A stretch of 64,000 nucleotides of DNA from CAMBDS01 sp964355675. GTDB taxonomy: Bacteria > Electryoneota > AABM5-125-24 > Hatepunaeales > Hatepunaeaceae. Positions 1-8,891 of this stretch are shown piece after piece. Positions within the stretch are counted from its first letter, which is position 1. Every line of letters starts with the position of its first letter. The position numbers and the translations under genes were made by a program. The notes beneath the pieces were generated by a model. The model did no database searches. It was not told where the DNA came from and saw nothing but the letters and a program-made list of their open reading frames with translations. The stretch lies in contig CAYHEC010000022.1 in NCBI GenBank assembly GCA_964355675.1, positions 1 through 64,000 of the forward strand, given 5' to 3'.

Positions 1-40
1 GTATTATTAAATCCTATAATAGGAATATTTCAAAGAACTC

Positions 41-140
41 GTCCTCACCCTGCGATAAGAAATCAACATTAGGAGTCTGTCCGAGAATACGAGAATGTGT
101 GTCGCAGGGTGTCCTCACCCTGCGATAAGAAATCAACATT
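41..140. repeat. 30-bp direct repeat around a half palindromic element
   Basis: An exact 30-bp direct repeat lies at 41-70 and 111-140, starting GTCCTCACCCTGCGATAAGA. Between the copies is GAGTCTGTCCGAGAAT (74-89), the left boundary of the nested elements found at 25,059, 28,352 and 32,203. It is followed by GTCGCAGGGTG (101-111), which pairs with the second repeat copy to form a GTCGCAGGGTG/CACCCTGCGA palindrome. The right boundary is missing, so this looks like a truncated member of that family. No gene is supported in 1-253. Confidence 0.7.
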
Positions 141-265
141 CTGAATATCCGCACTAAAGGATCTCTCAAAATGAAATGCCCCCGTAAGATTACTCTGAAT
201 ATACTCAACATAGAAAATATATCCCCGATTCAAACCCCAATCGTTTAACTTCAGTGGAGGAATGT

Positions 266-2578
266 ATGAAACAGTATTTCACGTTACTCGCGGTTATCCT
301 GTCGGTTCTCACACCGCTACTCCCATCTTTTGCAGACGGCATCCTGAACATCCCTGTCGAAGATGGAGTAGGCCAACTGATGCCGCTTGTCGGAGTTCAT
401 GTCTCGGTCGAAATACGTAATCAGGCGGCAATCACCACCGTCCGCAACACATTTCGAGTCGAAACCGAAGACACAACTGCCACAGTTTATAACTACCGCC
501 TGCCGCCTACCGCAAGCGTGACTGGTTTCGGTATCTGGTGGGGTGACAGTCTGGCGAGGTTCGACCTCAGACCCGGCCAACAAGGTGGCCACGATACCAG
601 CGGTTTTGGCGAGCAAAACTCCGACCTCAGGAACTCCCTCGGTAGCAATCCCTTCGTCATCGCTCTGCACACCACGCCTCCCGGTATTTTCATCACCGAA
701 CTCAGATATGTCCAGCTCCTCAGCTACAATTTCGGTGAAGTCCGTTATGACTATCCCCTCTTCACCGGTGAATATCTCCCCAATGATATCGATACCATTT
801 CGATAACCGGAACTTACGAGTCTCAACGTGCGGTGCTGGAGGTTTCAGGAAACTACGATCAGCGCCTTCAAATCAATGCCGAAGATGATTATCGCGGTAA
901 TTTCACCCTTGCCATGGATAACACCCGTCCTGGCGAAGATCTGAGCCTGACCCTGAACTACAATCAGGAGGATATTGGCGCATGGATTATGACCCACCGC
1001 ACTGATTCGACGCGATCCGGTTACTTCATGTTGATCATCGATCCGGGGATTGTCGATACTGCCGAAGCGGTCGCCAAGTATTTCACCTTTGTTATCGACC
1101 GTTCAGGAAGTATGAGCGGTTCAAAAATCGTTCAAGCTCGGCAGGCAGTCCTCCGTTGTCTCGACAATCTATTTCCTCGTGATTACTTTAGTATCATCGA
1201 TTTCGATTCCGACGTCAGACACTTCCGCGATGAAATGGTTGCCGCCGATGAAGAGAATCTGCAATCGGCTCGAAATTACGTTTCCAGAATTGAACCTGGC
1301 AGTTCCACGAATATCTACGGAGCTTTGATGGATGCTGTCACCCAGGAGATGGATGAAGGAGCCGCAAATCAGATTGTTTTCACAACGGACGGCCTTGCTA
1401 ACGTGGGTGTCTCAGGCGACCGCGATGTAATTATCCACGATGTCACCGAGGCTAATGACTTCGAAGCCCGTATCTTCTCGTTTGGGATCGGACATGATGT
1501 CGATGCCCGTTTTCTGACCGCACTCTCTGAAGTAAACTCCGGAGAAGCGATCATCTTTGACCCAAACGAAGCGCCCGTCAATGAGATCATCGATGATTTT
1601 TATACTCGTCAATCCCGGCCAGCGCTTGTCAATCCTGTTGTCGAATTCAGCGAAGGGTTCGAATCCGACAGCCTGTTTCCCCCCCGACTGCAGAATGTCG
1701 CGGCGGGAAACCAACTCTATCTGTGCGGACGGTATTCCTCGTTTGGAGACTTTGACATAAGCCTTTCCGGGCGAATGCTTACCGGAGATACTACTCTTAA
1801 TTTCGACCAGCTTTCCTTCCCGGAGGATGAAGCTGGCAATGAGTTCGTGCCGCGACTTTGGGCAGTATCAGCAATTAATTACTATTTGAAGTGGATCGTC
1901 ATCCACGGCGAAAACCAGGAAATCATCGACCGGATCATCGAACTTTCGCTTGAATTTGGTATTCTAACTCGCTATACAGGCTTCGTCGATCCAAATGAAC
2001 CACCGCCACCACCTGATGATACCGGGGTTGTTGCCGTGCGCGAGCCTGATCTCACTCAATTCACCGCGCTCCCGACTCTTTCGGGAACCGAGCTTACCTG
2101 GACGATCACCGGCGTCTCCGGAGTGATAACCTACAATATCTACAAGGGCTCGTCACCCACCGGTCCCTGGGTCAAGCTGAATGATTCACCATTTTCTGAG
2201 CGCCGCTTCACTGACGAATCTGGCAGACCCAACGAAGTTACTTACTATCGTTTGGAGGCGATTTTCGACGAACAGAGCTGGCAATCCGAGCCATTGATGA
2301 CCGGATCACTCCCAACCGAGATTACCCTCGGCGAATCCTATCCAAACCCTTTCAACAGCTTCACCACAATCCCTTATTCCCTCCCAAAAGCTTCTCGGAT
2401 AAGGCTTTCAGTAAATGATATATCCTCGCGCGAGATCGCCGTTCTGGCAACGGGTACAGAACAAGCAGGAAATCATAACGTTATCTGGACTGCTGATAAG
2501 GTCGGTTCGGGGCTCTATTTTGTCCGGTTGGAGGTGGATAATATGACGATAACCCGGAAGGTTCTGATGGTGAAGTAA
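266..2578 (+). CDS. Secreted VIT and vWA domain protein with T9SS sorting domain
   Basis: The start is the ATG at 266, with GGAGG 5 nt upstream; a GTG at 254 is also in frame but sits on that ribosome site. A signal peptide (MKQYFTLLAVILSVLTPLLP) is followed by a VIT-like beta domain (about 25-150) and a von Willebrand A domain (about 270-440). The MIDAS motif is visible as DRSGSMSG, with a later TTDG threonine/aspartate site, so metal-dependent ligand binding is plausible. A fibronectin-III-like segment (about 590-680) leads to a C-terminal sorting domain with SYPNPFN near residue 690, ending KVLMVK. Such inter-alpha-trypsin-inhibitor-like proteins are thought to bind matrix or surface ligands; the ligand here is unknown. 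It is likely exported through Sec, then T9SS, and kept at the surface. Confidence 0.85.
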   Translation: MKQYFTLLAVILSVLTPLLPSFADGILNIPVEDGVGQLMPLVGVHVSVEIRNQAAITTVRNTFRVETEDTTATVYNYRLPPTASVTGFGIWWGDSLARFDLRPGQQGGHDTSGFGEQNSDLRNSLGSNPFVIALHTTPPGIFITELRYVQLLSYNFGEVRYDYPLFTGEYLPNDIDTISITGTYESQRAVLEVSGNYDQRLQINAEDDYRGNFTLAMDNTRPGEDLSLTLNYNQEDIGAWIMTHRTDSTRSGYFMLIIDPGIVDTAEAVAKYFTFVIDRSGSMSGSKIVQARQAVLRCLDNLFPRDYFSIIDFDSDVRHFRDEMVAADEENLQSARNYVSRIEPGSSTNIYGALMDAVTQEMDEGAANQIVFTTDGLANVGVSGDRDVIIHDVTEANDFEARIFSFGIGHDVDARFLTALSEVNSGEAIIFDPNEAPVNEIIDDFYTRQSRPALVNPVVEFSEGFESDSLFPPRLQNVAAGNQLYLCGRYSSFGDFDISLSGRMLTGDTTLNFDQLSFPEDEAGNEFVPRLWAVSAINYYLKWIVIHGENQEIIDRIIELSLEFGILTRYTGFVDPNEPPPPPDDTGVVAVREPDLTQFTALPTLSGTELTWTITGVSGVITYNIYKGSSPTGPWVKLNDSPFSERRFTDESGRPNEVTYYRLEAIFDEQSWQSEPLMTGSLPTEITLGESYPNPFNSFTTIPYSLPKASRIRLSVNDISSREIAVLATGTEQAGNHNVIWTADKVGSGLYFVRLEVDNMTITRKVLMVK

Positions 2579-2604
2579 CTTATTGTGAATCGAATAGTTT
2601 CAAC

Positions 2605-2696
2605 GGGGACACTTGTCAGGAGGACGGATCTTCAGGAGGACGGATCTCCGTATCCGTCCCTCTAACCAGCCCGATTCGCGTAGGACAAGCGTCCCC
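2605..2696. repeat. Nested palindromic repeat
   Basis: Outer arms GGGGACACTTGTC (2605-2617) and GACAAGCGTCCCC (2684-2696) match at 12 of 13 positions. Inside is a second hairpin, GGACGGATCTCCG paired with a downstream ATCCGTCC, plus a direct repeat of CAGGAGGACGGATCT. It is a small nested element in the gap between two T9SS genes. Confidence 0.65.
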
Positions 2697-2704
2697 GCAT
2701 GTCA

Positions 2705-2757
2705 AAATCTTAAATCTTAAATCTTAAATCTTAAATCTTAAATCTTAAATCTTAAAT
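2705..2757. repeat. Heptanucleotide tandem repeat (AAATCTT, 7 copies)
   Basis: Seven exact copies of AAATCTT (2705-2753) plus a partial copy end 18 nt before the next start codon. Copy-number change by slippage would alter the leader and any promoter spacing. Similar 7-bp tracts occur at 40,830 and 43,075. Confidence 0.9.
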
Positions 2758-2775
2758 AAATTGAGGGTCTTCCCA

Positions 2776-5556
2776 ATGCAAACAACATCCCTCATCATAC
2801 CGTTGAAAAACGGTATCCAGTCACTCCTCCTCGCGGCGGCTCTCGTTTTGGGGATGGGGGTAGGGGTGGCGTTGGCACAGCCTCGGATCGTAGTTGATCC
2901 CGACAGCCTCTTCCTCGAAGCCGAGCAACGGGGCGATTGGAACGGTAACGGTTTGCTTCTAAACATTAACGAATTCAATGTTTTCAATCGAGGGAATCAG
3001 AGATTGGTCGTTGATTCAATCTGCTATGATTGGGATGGCTTAATTTACTCTGATGATGGAATCTTTTCACTTAATGCCGGACAAAATCGAGATGTAGTCT
3101 TTGAAATGGTCGCCACTATGGATATTCCTGCTGGTGGAGTCGATTTTAACTTCTCTTTTTATATCTACTCAAACGATCCCGAAAATGCTTGCACTATAAT
3201 CCCGGTTAATATGTTTGCCTGGCATGGTCAGAATTGGGGTCCATGGGCATACTCGCCAGCACAACATAGTGTAATACTTACTGGAATCGTGATAGATGGT
3301 CGGCCAGCGCCACGTGGCTATGTAGTAACATTTATTACTCACGATGACCAATGGGCAGGAGGCGGCACCTGGCTCGGTCATAACAGCGAGTTGGTTGCTT
3401 ACGGTAACTTTCAATGGAATGAAGGCTTTTACGAGCAGGGCGAGCAGATTCGATTCCAGCTATACGATCCCCTTTCAAGGCGATCCTACGAACCGACAGT
3501 GAATTTGGCGAGAGGAAGCCTAAGGTTTGCTGAGGATGGAAACGCGACAGTTTCGCTCTTATTCGAGAGGCAGCCTTTTCACATTCTGACAATAACGGAC
3601 GTCAGCTTCAACGATGAACCGGTGCCTAATGGTTGGTATGTAGTCGTTCGAACATGGCGAGGTGTTCAATGTACAAGTGGTTATTGGAGAAATGGAAGGC
3701 ATTTAGAATTAGTGGTATATGGCGAAGTTGAGGAATACCCAGGCTACTTTCATCCCGGTGAACAGATGCACTTCTATCTTCGTGATTGGAGAAATCGCCT
3801 CGAATATCCTGCAATAGCCGTTATCGAGGATGGCAACTTAGAATTCGAGAATGGAGCATCAAGCGTTCTATCCCTTTACTATGATGACCAGCCTTTTCAT
3901 ACACTCAGAATCACCGCAGTTAGTATAGACGATAGCGCCGCCATCGGCGGCGTTCGCCTCGGTATTTTTACACCGGGTGGAGTCTTTGCCGGAGGATGGA
4001 CATGGCCCGGGGAGCAATTGGATATTCTGGTTTGGGGAGCCAACGACGATCACCCAGACTTCTTTAATGAGGCGGACTCATTCGCATTTCGTATTTTTGA
4101 CTCCCTTACCGGCAGAGAGATCGCCGCCGTTCCTGAAGTAGAAGAGGGACATCTCCAGTGGCATGAAGGTGGGTTGACAGTGCTGTCCCTTGCCGGTCAT
4201 ACTTACTATGAACACTGCATCCCCCTCCGCGAAGGCTGGAACCTGCTCTCCTCCGTCTGCCCTCCTGCCGATCCCGCCATGCCCACGGTGTGGGCGGACG
4301 TTGTCGGACGCGGAAACCTCTTCATGACCAAAAACCAGTCCGGGCAGTTTTATCGTCCGGGAGTATTCAACAACATGGCTCCGTGGGACGTGCATCAGGG
4401 CTACATGGCGAAGCTGAACGAAGCCGATACGCTGGTGATTGTGAATGTGCCGGTCGCAGAAGACACACCTATTCCCCTCCGGCAGGGCTGGAATATGGTG
4501 GCTTATTTCCCTGAGGCGGAGCTTGACGTGCGAGACGCGTTCGCTAATATCATCGATGACCTGATTATCGCCAAAAACATCAATGGGCAGTTCTACATTC
4601 CAGCGCGAGGCTTCACCAATATGAATTTGCTCGGGAGGGGGAATGGGTATCAGGTGTGTGTGAGGCAGGTGGTGGAGTTGGTGTATCCGGTGGGAGAGCG
4701 TTTTGCTTCCGTCACCGCCCCGTCTCGCTCTGCTTCCGTCACCCCCCCGTGGGTGACGGCGAATGGAAGAGTCTCCGCCGACGACAGGGCGTCGGCGGAA
4801 GAAGTGTTGCACTTCCAGCCGGTTGAGATGACTGGATCGAATATGAGCGTGCTTCTCACAGCTCTCATACCGGCGAAAGCCGGTATCCAGTCTGGTGAAA
4901 TTGGGGCATTTACCGCTAATGGTCTCTGCGTAGGCAATTCTAAATTCGTAACTCTAAATTCTAAATTCCAGATCGGATTGACCGTCTGGGCAGACGATCC
5001 CACGACCCCGGAAATCGATGGGGCAGTGGAGGGGGAGGCTTTGGGCTTTAGGCTTTGGGATGGACAGAAAGAACTGAATGTGAAATTCAGAATGAAGAAT
5101 GAAACACCCGTACAACAGGCGTTCATCACATCCGTACAACAGGCGTCCATCACACCCGTACAACAGGCGTCCCCGCCTGTTATGGCCAATAGACAGGCGG
5201 AGACGCCTGTCGTACGGTTTGCGATAGATGGATTTGCGGAGGCGACGCTCGACATAGGGACGCAAGGCCTTACGCCCCTACCCAGCGAATTCGCTCTTTA
5301 CGGCGCTTTCCCCAACCCCTTCAATTCCACAACAACCATTACTTTCTCCTTATCTGCTCAATCCGTAAAATCCGTCGTAAAACTCTCAATCTACGACCTT
5401 TCCGGACGCCTTGTTTCCGATCTCGTCGATAGAAGGCTGGAGGCAGGTGAACATAAGGTTGTGTGGGACGCAGGAGGTTTGCCGGGGGGGATGTATCTGC
5501 TTCGACTTGCGTCTGATCAGACAAGCAGGACTGTGAAGATGGTTTATCTAAAATAG
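2776..5556 (+). CDS. Secreted multi-repeat protein with T9SS sorting domain
   Basis: I prefer the ATG at 2776, which has GAGGG upstream, over the TTG at 2761. About 926 residues. The signal peptide is interrupted by IPLKNGIQ, encoded by a degenerate copy of an intergenic palindrome (2797-2816). Three related domains of about 100 residues follow (roughly 165-260, 265-370, 372-475), each starting like FHxLxITxVSxxD. Next come two copies of an IPLxxGWNxxxxxP module (about 485-640), seen in many sorting-domain proteins. Residues about 645-830 are full of repeat-derived sequence (ALIPAKAGIQ at 4867-4886, VQQAS repeats at 5107-5217). The protein ends in a YGAFPNPFNS sorting domain. Its function is unknown; it is probably an adhesin or matrix protein. 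Confidence 0.8.
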   Translation: MQTTSLIIPLKNGIQSLLLAAALVLGMGVGVALAQPRIVVDPDSLFLEAEQRGDWNGNGLLLNINEFNVFNRGNQRLVVDSICYDWDGLIYSDDGIFSLNAGQNRDVVFEMVATMDIPAGGVDFNFSFYIYSNDPENACTIIPVNMFAWHGQNWGPWAYSPAQHSVILTGIVIDGRPAPRGYVVTFITHDDQWAGGGTWLGHNSELVAYGNFQWNEGFYEQGEQIRFQLYDPLSRRSYEPTVNLARGSLRFAEDGNATVSLLFERQPFHILTITDVSFNDEPVPNGWYVVVRTWRGVQCTSGYWRNGRHLELVVYGEVEEYPGYFHPGEQMHFYLRDWRNRLEYPAIAVIEDGNLEFENGASSVLSLYYDDQPFHTLRITAVSIDDSAAIGGVRLGIFTPGGVFAGGWTWPGEQLDILVWGANDDHPDFFNEADSFAFRIFDSLTGREIAAVPEVEEGHLQWHEGGLTVLSLAGHTYYEHCIPLREGWNLLSSVCPPADPAMPTVWADVVGRGNLFMTKNQSGQFYRPGVFNNMAPWDVHQGYMAKLNEADTLVIVNVPVAEDTPIPLRQGWNMVAYFPEAELDVRDAFANIIDDLIIAKNINGQFYIPARGFTNMNLLGRGNGYQVCVRQVVELVYPVGERFASVTAPSRSASVTPPWVTANGRVSADDRASAEEVLHFQPVEMTGSNMSVLLTALIPAKAGIQSGEIGAFTANGLCVGNSKFVTLNSKFQIGLTVWADDPTTPEIDGAVEGEALGFRLWDGQKELNVKFRMKNETPVQQAFITSVQQASITPVQQASPPVMANRQAETPVVRFAIDGFAEATLDIGTQGLTPLPSEFALYGAFPNPFNSTTTITFSLSAQSVKSVVKLSIYDLSGRLVSDLVDRRLEAGEHKVVWDAGGLPGGMYLLRLASDQTSRTVKMVYLK
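2797..2816. repeat. Palindrome inside a signal-peptide coding region
   Basis: ATACCGTTGAAAAACGGTAT, followed by CCAGTC, is a mutated copy of the ATACCGGCGAAAGCCGGTAT palindrome found at 4867, 25,098, 25,152 (inverted) and, as a variant, 7032. Here it encodes IPLKNGIQ within the signal peptide. Confidence 0.75.
4774..4886. repeat. Two palindromes inserted in frame in a secreted protein
   Basis: TCCGCCGAC at 4774 pairs with GTCGGCGGA ending at 4799. ATACCGGCGAAAGCCGGTAT lies at 4867-4886 and encodes IPAKAGIQ. A third hairpin, GTCACCCCCCCGTGGGTGAC, lies just upstream near 4738. All three are translated without breaking the frame. Confidence 0.75.
5107..5217. repeat. In-frame imperfect tandem and inverted repeats
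   Basis: Three imperfect copies of GTACAACAGGCGTCCATCAC (GTACAACAGGCGTC is constant) encode VQQAFITS, VQQASITP and VQQASPPV. They are followed by an inverted copy containing GACAGGCGGAGACGCCTGTC, which relates to the palindrome at 11,676. This is repeat-derived coding sequence just before the sorting domain of the protein starting at 2776. Confidence 0.8.
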
Positions 5557-5576
5557 AATTTACGAGGAATTTTCAA

Positions 5577-6537
5577 TGTTACGAGCAATCACGATAACGC
5601 TGGCAGTGTCCGGGTTCCTTTTGGGACAACTACGACAGCGCGCATCCACTTCGTACCAGCCGAGTACGATTCAATTCAGACCGCCATCGGCTCGTCTATA
5701 AATGGCGATACTGTGCTGATCTTGCCTGGAACGTACATCGAAAGAATCAACCTCCTTGGTAAAACATCGTTATTGGCAGTTTAATGCTGACGACTGGTAA
5801 CGATGAGTACATCCAGAGGACGATCATCGACGGCGATTCGCTCGGCAGTGTAGTGACGATTCCGGCCGGATCGGACAACCGGACGGTAGTCAGTGGGTTG
5901 ACGATTCAGAATGGGGGACGAACCCGGTATGACTGCGGAATTGTCTGTAATGGTTCCTCGCCAATTTTGGAGTATCTGATCGTAAGGAATTGCGGAGGTG
6001 GCAATAATGGCGCTGGCATTTACCAATCCGGAAATGGAGCAGAAGTCAGGTATTGCACGTTAACCGGAAATTTACGTGGAGTTTATTCTTCATGAGGTCG
6101 TCTATCAGGTCTAAATTTCATTAATAATCCCGGAACTGCCTTGAGCTGTTTTGGCAACACCGTAGTTGAGGACTGCTTCTTCGAAGGCAATGGACTCAGA
6201 TCAGATATGGGGGGAGTTATTGAGTGTAATAGTGGCGCGACCCGTTTCTCAAGAATCATTGTTCAAAACAACCAAAGGATGGCAATTCGTGGCTCAAGTA
6301 AACATCTTTCCAAACCCTGCCAATCAATCAGTTACAATTTTCCTTAACTCTTCTTCATTTTTTCGAACTACTCTCACCATTTATGACCTTCAGGGAAGGC
6401 TTATCCAAACAAATCCATTGATTCCTGATCAATCCAATGTGCCTATTGAGCTTCAATCCTTTTCATCTGGCCAATATCTAATTCAGATAGAATCTGCAGA
6501 GCAAAAATCGGCTCAAACCTTGCAGATTATGAAATAA
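5577..6537 (+). pseudogene. Broken right-handed beta-helix protein with T9SS tail
   Basis: A start with a signal peptide (ATG 5577, MLRAITITLAVSGFLLGQ, GAGG upstream) shifts frame near 5630. There a second frame reads ARIHFVPAEYDSIQTAIGSS and DTVLILPGTY, typical of the first coil of pectate-lyase-like beta helices. Another shift near 5765 leads to IVIGSLMLTTGND and TIQNGG coils. A TGA at 6093-6095 interrupts the same frame, which then continues to about 6285. A last shift joins it to a sorting domain (NIFPNPANQS to LQIMK, ending 6537). Three frameshifts and one stop make a pseudogene far more likely than several small genes. Assembly error is possible but would need four errors in 1 kb. Confidence 0.8.
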
Positions 6538-6549
6538 GGAGCCATAACA

Positions 6550-6830
6550 ATGAAGAAGATAATGCTGATGCTAATGATGGCGGTGGGGGTTGGGATGGGG
6601 GAATCGGACGGCTTGACAAAGGCAGGATAAGATATTTGATTGTAAGGTAAAGGTTCATCAAAAGGAAAAGGAAGAGGAAGAAGTTAATGCTGATGCTGGC
6701 GCTGATGCTGGCGGGCCAAGCCTTCGCCGACACGACCTTTGTGTCGGGGGCGGTGTCGGGCGAATGGAGGAGGGTGGGGAGCTAATATTGTCGAGGACTC
6801 GATCTGGGTGCCGGAAGCACCTCACGAGGA
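6550..6830 (+). pseudogene. Remnants of secreted-protein N-termini (duplicated)
   Basis: Two short signal-peptide fragments are present. At 6550-6630, MKKIMLMLMMAVGVG runs into a stop. At 6687-6785, a fragment reads AGQAFADTTFVSGAVSGEW, nearly identical to the N-terminus of the next gene (SQAFADTTFVSGAVSGEW), then stops. Homology resumes in another frame as VEDSIWVPE (compare VEDSTWVPE) up to about 6830. These are decayed paralogue copies of the gene starting at 6990. Nothing else is supported in 6538-6880. Confidence 0.75.
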
Positions 6831-6882
6831 TAAACTATTTTGAGGAGGGGGGCAAAATAGTTGCTGAAATATTTGGAAAAGC

Positions 6883-6911
6883 TTGCATTATCGAAAAGAC
6901 TCCTCTATATT
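6883..6911 (+). promoter_or_regulatory. Sigma-70-type promoter
   Basis: TTGCAT (6883-6888), a 17-nt spacer and TATATT (6906-6911). It lies about 80 nt upstream of the start at 6990, just after the pseudogene remnants, so the intact paralogue has its own promoter. Confidence 0.6.
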
Positions 6912-6989
6912 GATTCCTGAGTACCCTCGCAGTCGAAACAAATGACGCGGGAGTTGACCAAGCGGAACCGAAGCACTAACTTAATCACA

Positions 6990-8831
6990 ATGAAGATCAT
7001 ACAAACACATACACTTTTTAGATTCATCCTCATTCCGGCGAAAGCCGGAATCTGTCTGAGTTTGGTACTGATTTTGACAAGCCAAGCTTTCGCTGACACG
7101 ACCTTTGTGTCGGGTGCGGTGTCGGGCGAATGGACGCGGGACGGGAATCCGTACATCGTGGAAGACTCGACCTGGGTTCCGGAAGGGGAATGGTTGACCC
7201 TGACAGCGGGGGTTGAGGCGTTCTTTAATGAAGGACAAGGGCTGTATGTGTTCGGGATAATGAATGCAGAAGGACGAGAAAGGGACTCCGTGCGGATCCG
7301 GGTAGCGGAAGGGGTTCGACATTGGAAGGGAGTGCGATTCTTTGGGAGGAATCGAACGCAATGGGGCTATGGATCAATTGTCTGCCCCGATGTAGCATTC
7401 GCGCTCGATCCAAGTTGCACATTTACATTTAATAACAGTTTGTTGGATGCCACCCGGCCAATTGCGGGCAATACCCGCACTGAAATTAGGTCAAGCAATC
7501 TGACGTTTATAAATTCTTTAATGAGGAGTGCCTCTGGTCATATCGCGACAGGAGGGCAGGTAATAGCCAACCATACAACTTTTGATTTTGGTTCCGACGA
7601 AGGCCTCGATCCTGGTTTTTGGACACCTGGAACACGGTATGTGTTAACATCTTGTACAGTAATTGGGGCTATCCATGCAGAAGAAGGTGTCGTTTACGCT
7701 GATAGCTGTAGATTTCTGAGAACCCCGCTAGGAAGGCCGACCGGAGTTGGAATCTCTAACGGTCGTATGACCGAAACTTATGTTGAAGGCGGTGTGGGAG
7801 CCGGTCGTATGGACAGCCGTGTCCCTGTTACTTTTCGCAATAATACCGTTGATCATTTAGGGATATCAGGCACAGTTAATGTCACCGAGTGCAATATCAG
7901 AGGACTGCTTACCATAGATTTCGGTGAAAGGGTTACAGTACAGAACTCAACAATCAATTTTGGACCATGGATTAGTAATTCCAACGTTGTTGCAATGGAC
8001 AGCTGCTTATGTTTTAATAACGGTGGGCAACGAGATTTTATTTCAGTTGATGCAACATCGAGTCTAGCAGTTACACGCTCCCTATTAGACTGTTGGATTG
8101 CATTCGGTTCTTATGACGACATAGGCGAAGTAATATTCGACCATAATACCATTATTCCCTACATGGATACGACTCGAAGGTTCGAAGGCATCAGCGCACC
8201 GGCTGAAATAGTTTGGACTAACAACATTTTTATTCACCCTTTCGCTGTCCCCGAAAGCCAACTTTTCAGCTCCACCAACTTTTACAATGCAAAATTCAAT
8301 TGCATTTATGGCTTCGAATACGCTGGTAGTGAGGACAATAATGCCAATTACATTTATTTTCCAATTGAAGATATTGATTCAACAAATGTAATCGCTGATC
8401 CTCACCTCGTTTGGGAGGAATTCGATCCCTATCTCGCCGAAGACTCACCCTGCATTGATGCAGGTGATCCGAACGCGTTGCCTGATCCGGATAGGACGCG
8501 CACCGATATAGGAGTAAATTTCTTCAATCAGAATAATGCTGTAATTGAGCCATCAATTCAATTTCATCCGGAAAACCTTGTCGTCGGATGTTTTCCTAAT
8601 CCATTCAATAACAGCCTTTCAATTGCAATTTCAAGCGCCAAATCTGCCCCGAAGTCGATAACGTTAATCGACAGATTGGGTAGAACTGTATATTATAGTG
8701 AGCTCACGCCCTCCAGCTTGCCAATTCTATCTATCACTTTCAATACCGGTTCACTTCCTTCGGGAACCTACTTCATTGCCGTCAAATCTGCCCGTTCATT
8801 AAGCTCGGTTCAAGTAAACTGTCTCAAATAG
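6990..8831 (+). CDS. Secreted right-handed beta-helix protein with T9SS sorting domain
   Basis: I chose the ATG at 6990 rather than the in-frame ATG at 6942, because a signal peptide follows it directly. That signal peptide contains ILIPAKAGICLS, encoded by a palindrome (7032-7051), before the hydrophobic core LVLILTSQAFA. The mature part has irregular repeats with turns such as VTFRNNTVDHLGISG and VTECNIRG, as in parallel beta helices (about residues 60-480). The C-terminus carries VVGCFPNPFNNS and a sorting domain ending VNCLK. About 613 residues. Beta-helix folds often bind or cleave polysaccharides, but I see no catalytic signature. The two broken copies upstream show that the family is expanding and decaying here. 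Confidence 0.8.
   Translation: MKIIQTHTLFRFILIPAKAGICLSLVLILTSQAFADTTFVSGAVSGEWTRDGNPYIVEDSTWVPEGEWLTLTAGVEAFFNEGQGLYVFGIMNAEGRERDSVRIRVAEGVRHWKGVRFFGRNRTQWGYGSIVCPDVAFALDPSCTFTFNNSLLDATRPIAGNTRTEIRSSNLTFINSLMRSASGHIATGGQVIANHTTFDFGSDEGLDPGFWTPGTRYVLTSCTVIGAIHAEEGVVYADSCRFLRTPLGRPTGVGISNGRMTETYVEGGVGAGRMDSRVPVTFRNNTVDHLGISGTVNVTECNIRGLLTIDFGERVTVQNSTINFGPWISNSNVVAMDSCLCFNNGGQRDFISVDATSSLAVTRSLLDCWIAFGSYDDIGEVIFDHNTIIPYMDTTRRFEGISAPAEIVWTNNIFIHPFAVPESQLFSSTNFYNAKFNCIYGFEYAGSEDNNANYIYFPIEDIDSTNVIADPHLVWEEFDPYLAEDSPCIDAGDPNALPDPDRTRTDIGVNFFNQNNAVIEPSIQFHPENLVVGCFPNPFNNSLSIAISSAKSAPKSITLIDRLGRTVYYSELTPSSLPILSITFNTGSLPSGTYFIAVKSARSLSSVQVNCLK
7032..7051. repeat. Palindrome inside a signal-peptide coding region
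   Basis: ATTCCGGCGAAAGCCGGAAT is a perfect 8-bp-arm palindrome of the IPAKAGI family. It is translated in frame between the start codon and the signal-peptide core of the gene starting at 6990. Confidence 0.8.
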
Positions 8832-8891
8832 CTTCATCCAAATAATGGTTTTCAAACCAATCACAACAATCCAAGAAAAGGAATCCTTCAA

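Noticed and set aside
41..140. Possible CRISPR array (30-bp direct repeat)
   Set aside because: Only two copies, the spacer is itself a known repeat boundary of this genome, and there are no cas genes.
14..211. 65-residue minus-strand frame at the left edge
   Set aside because: Built almost entirely from repeat sequence, with no ribosome site or domain.
4078..4812. 244-residue minus-strand frame
   Set aside because: Lies fully within the plus-strand T9SS gene, is rich in His/Arg as expected of a shadow frame, and shows no domain.
5784..6347. Two separate small genes
   Set aside because: They are in the same frame, split by one TGA, and match consecutive coils of one beta helix.
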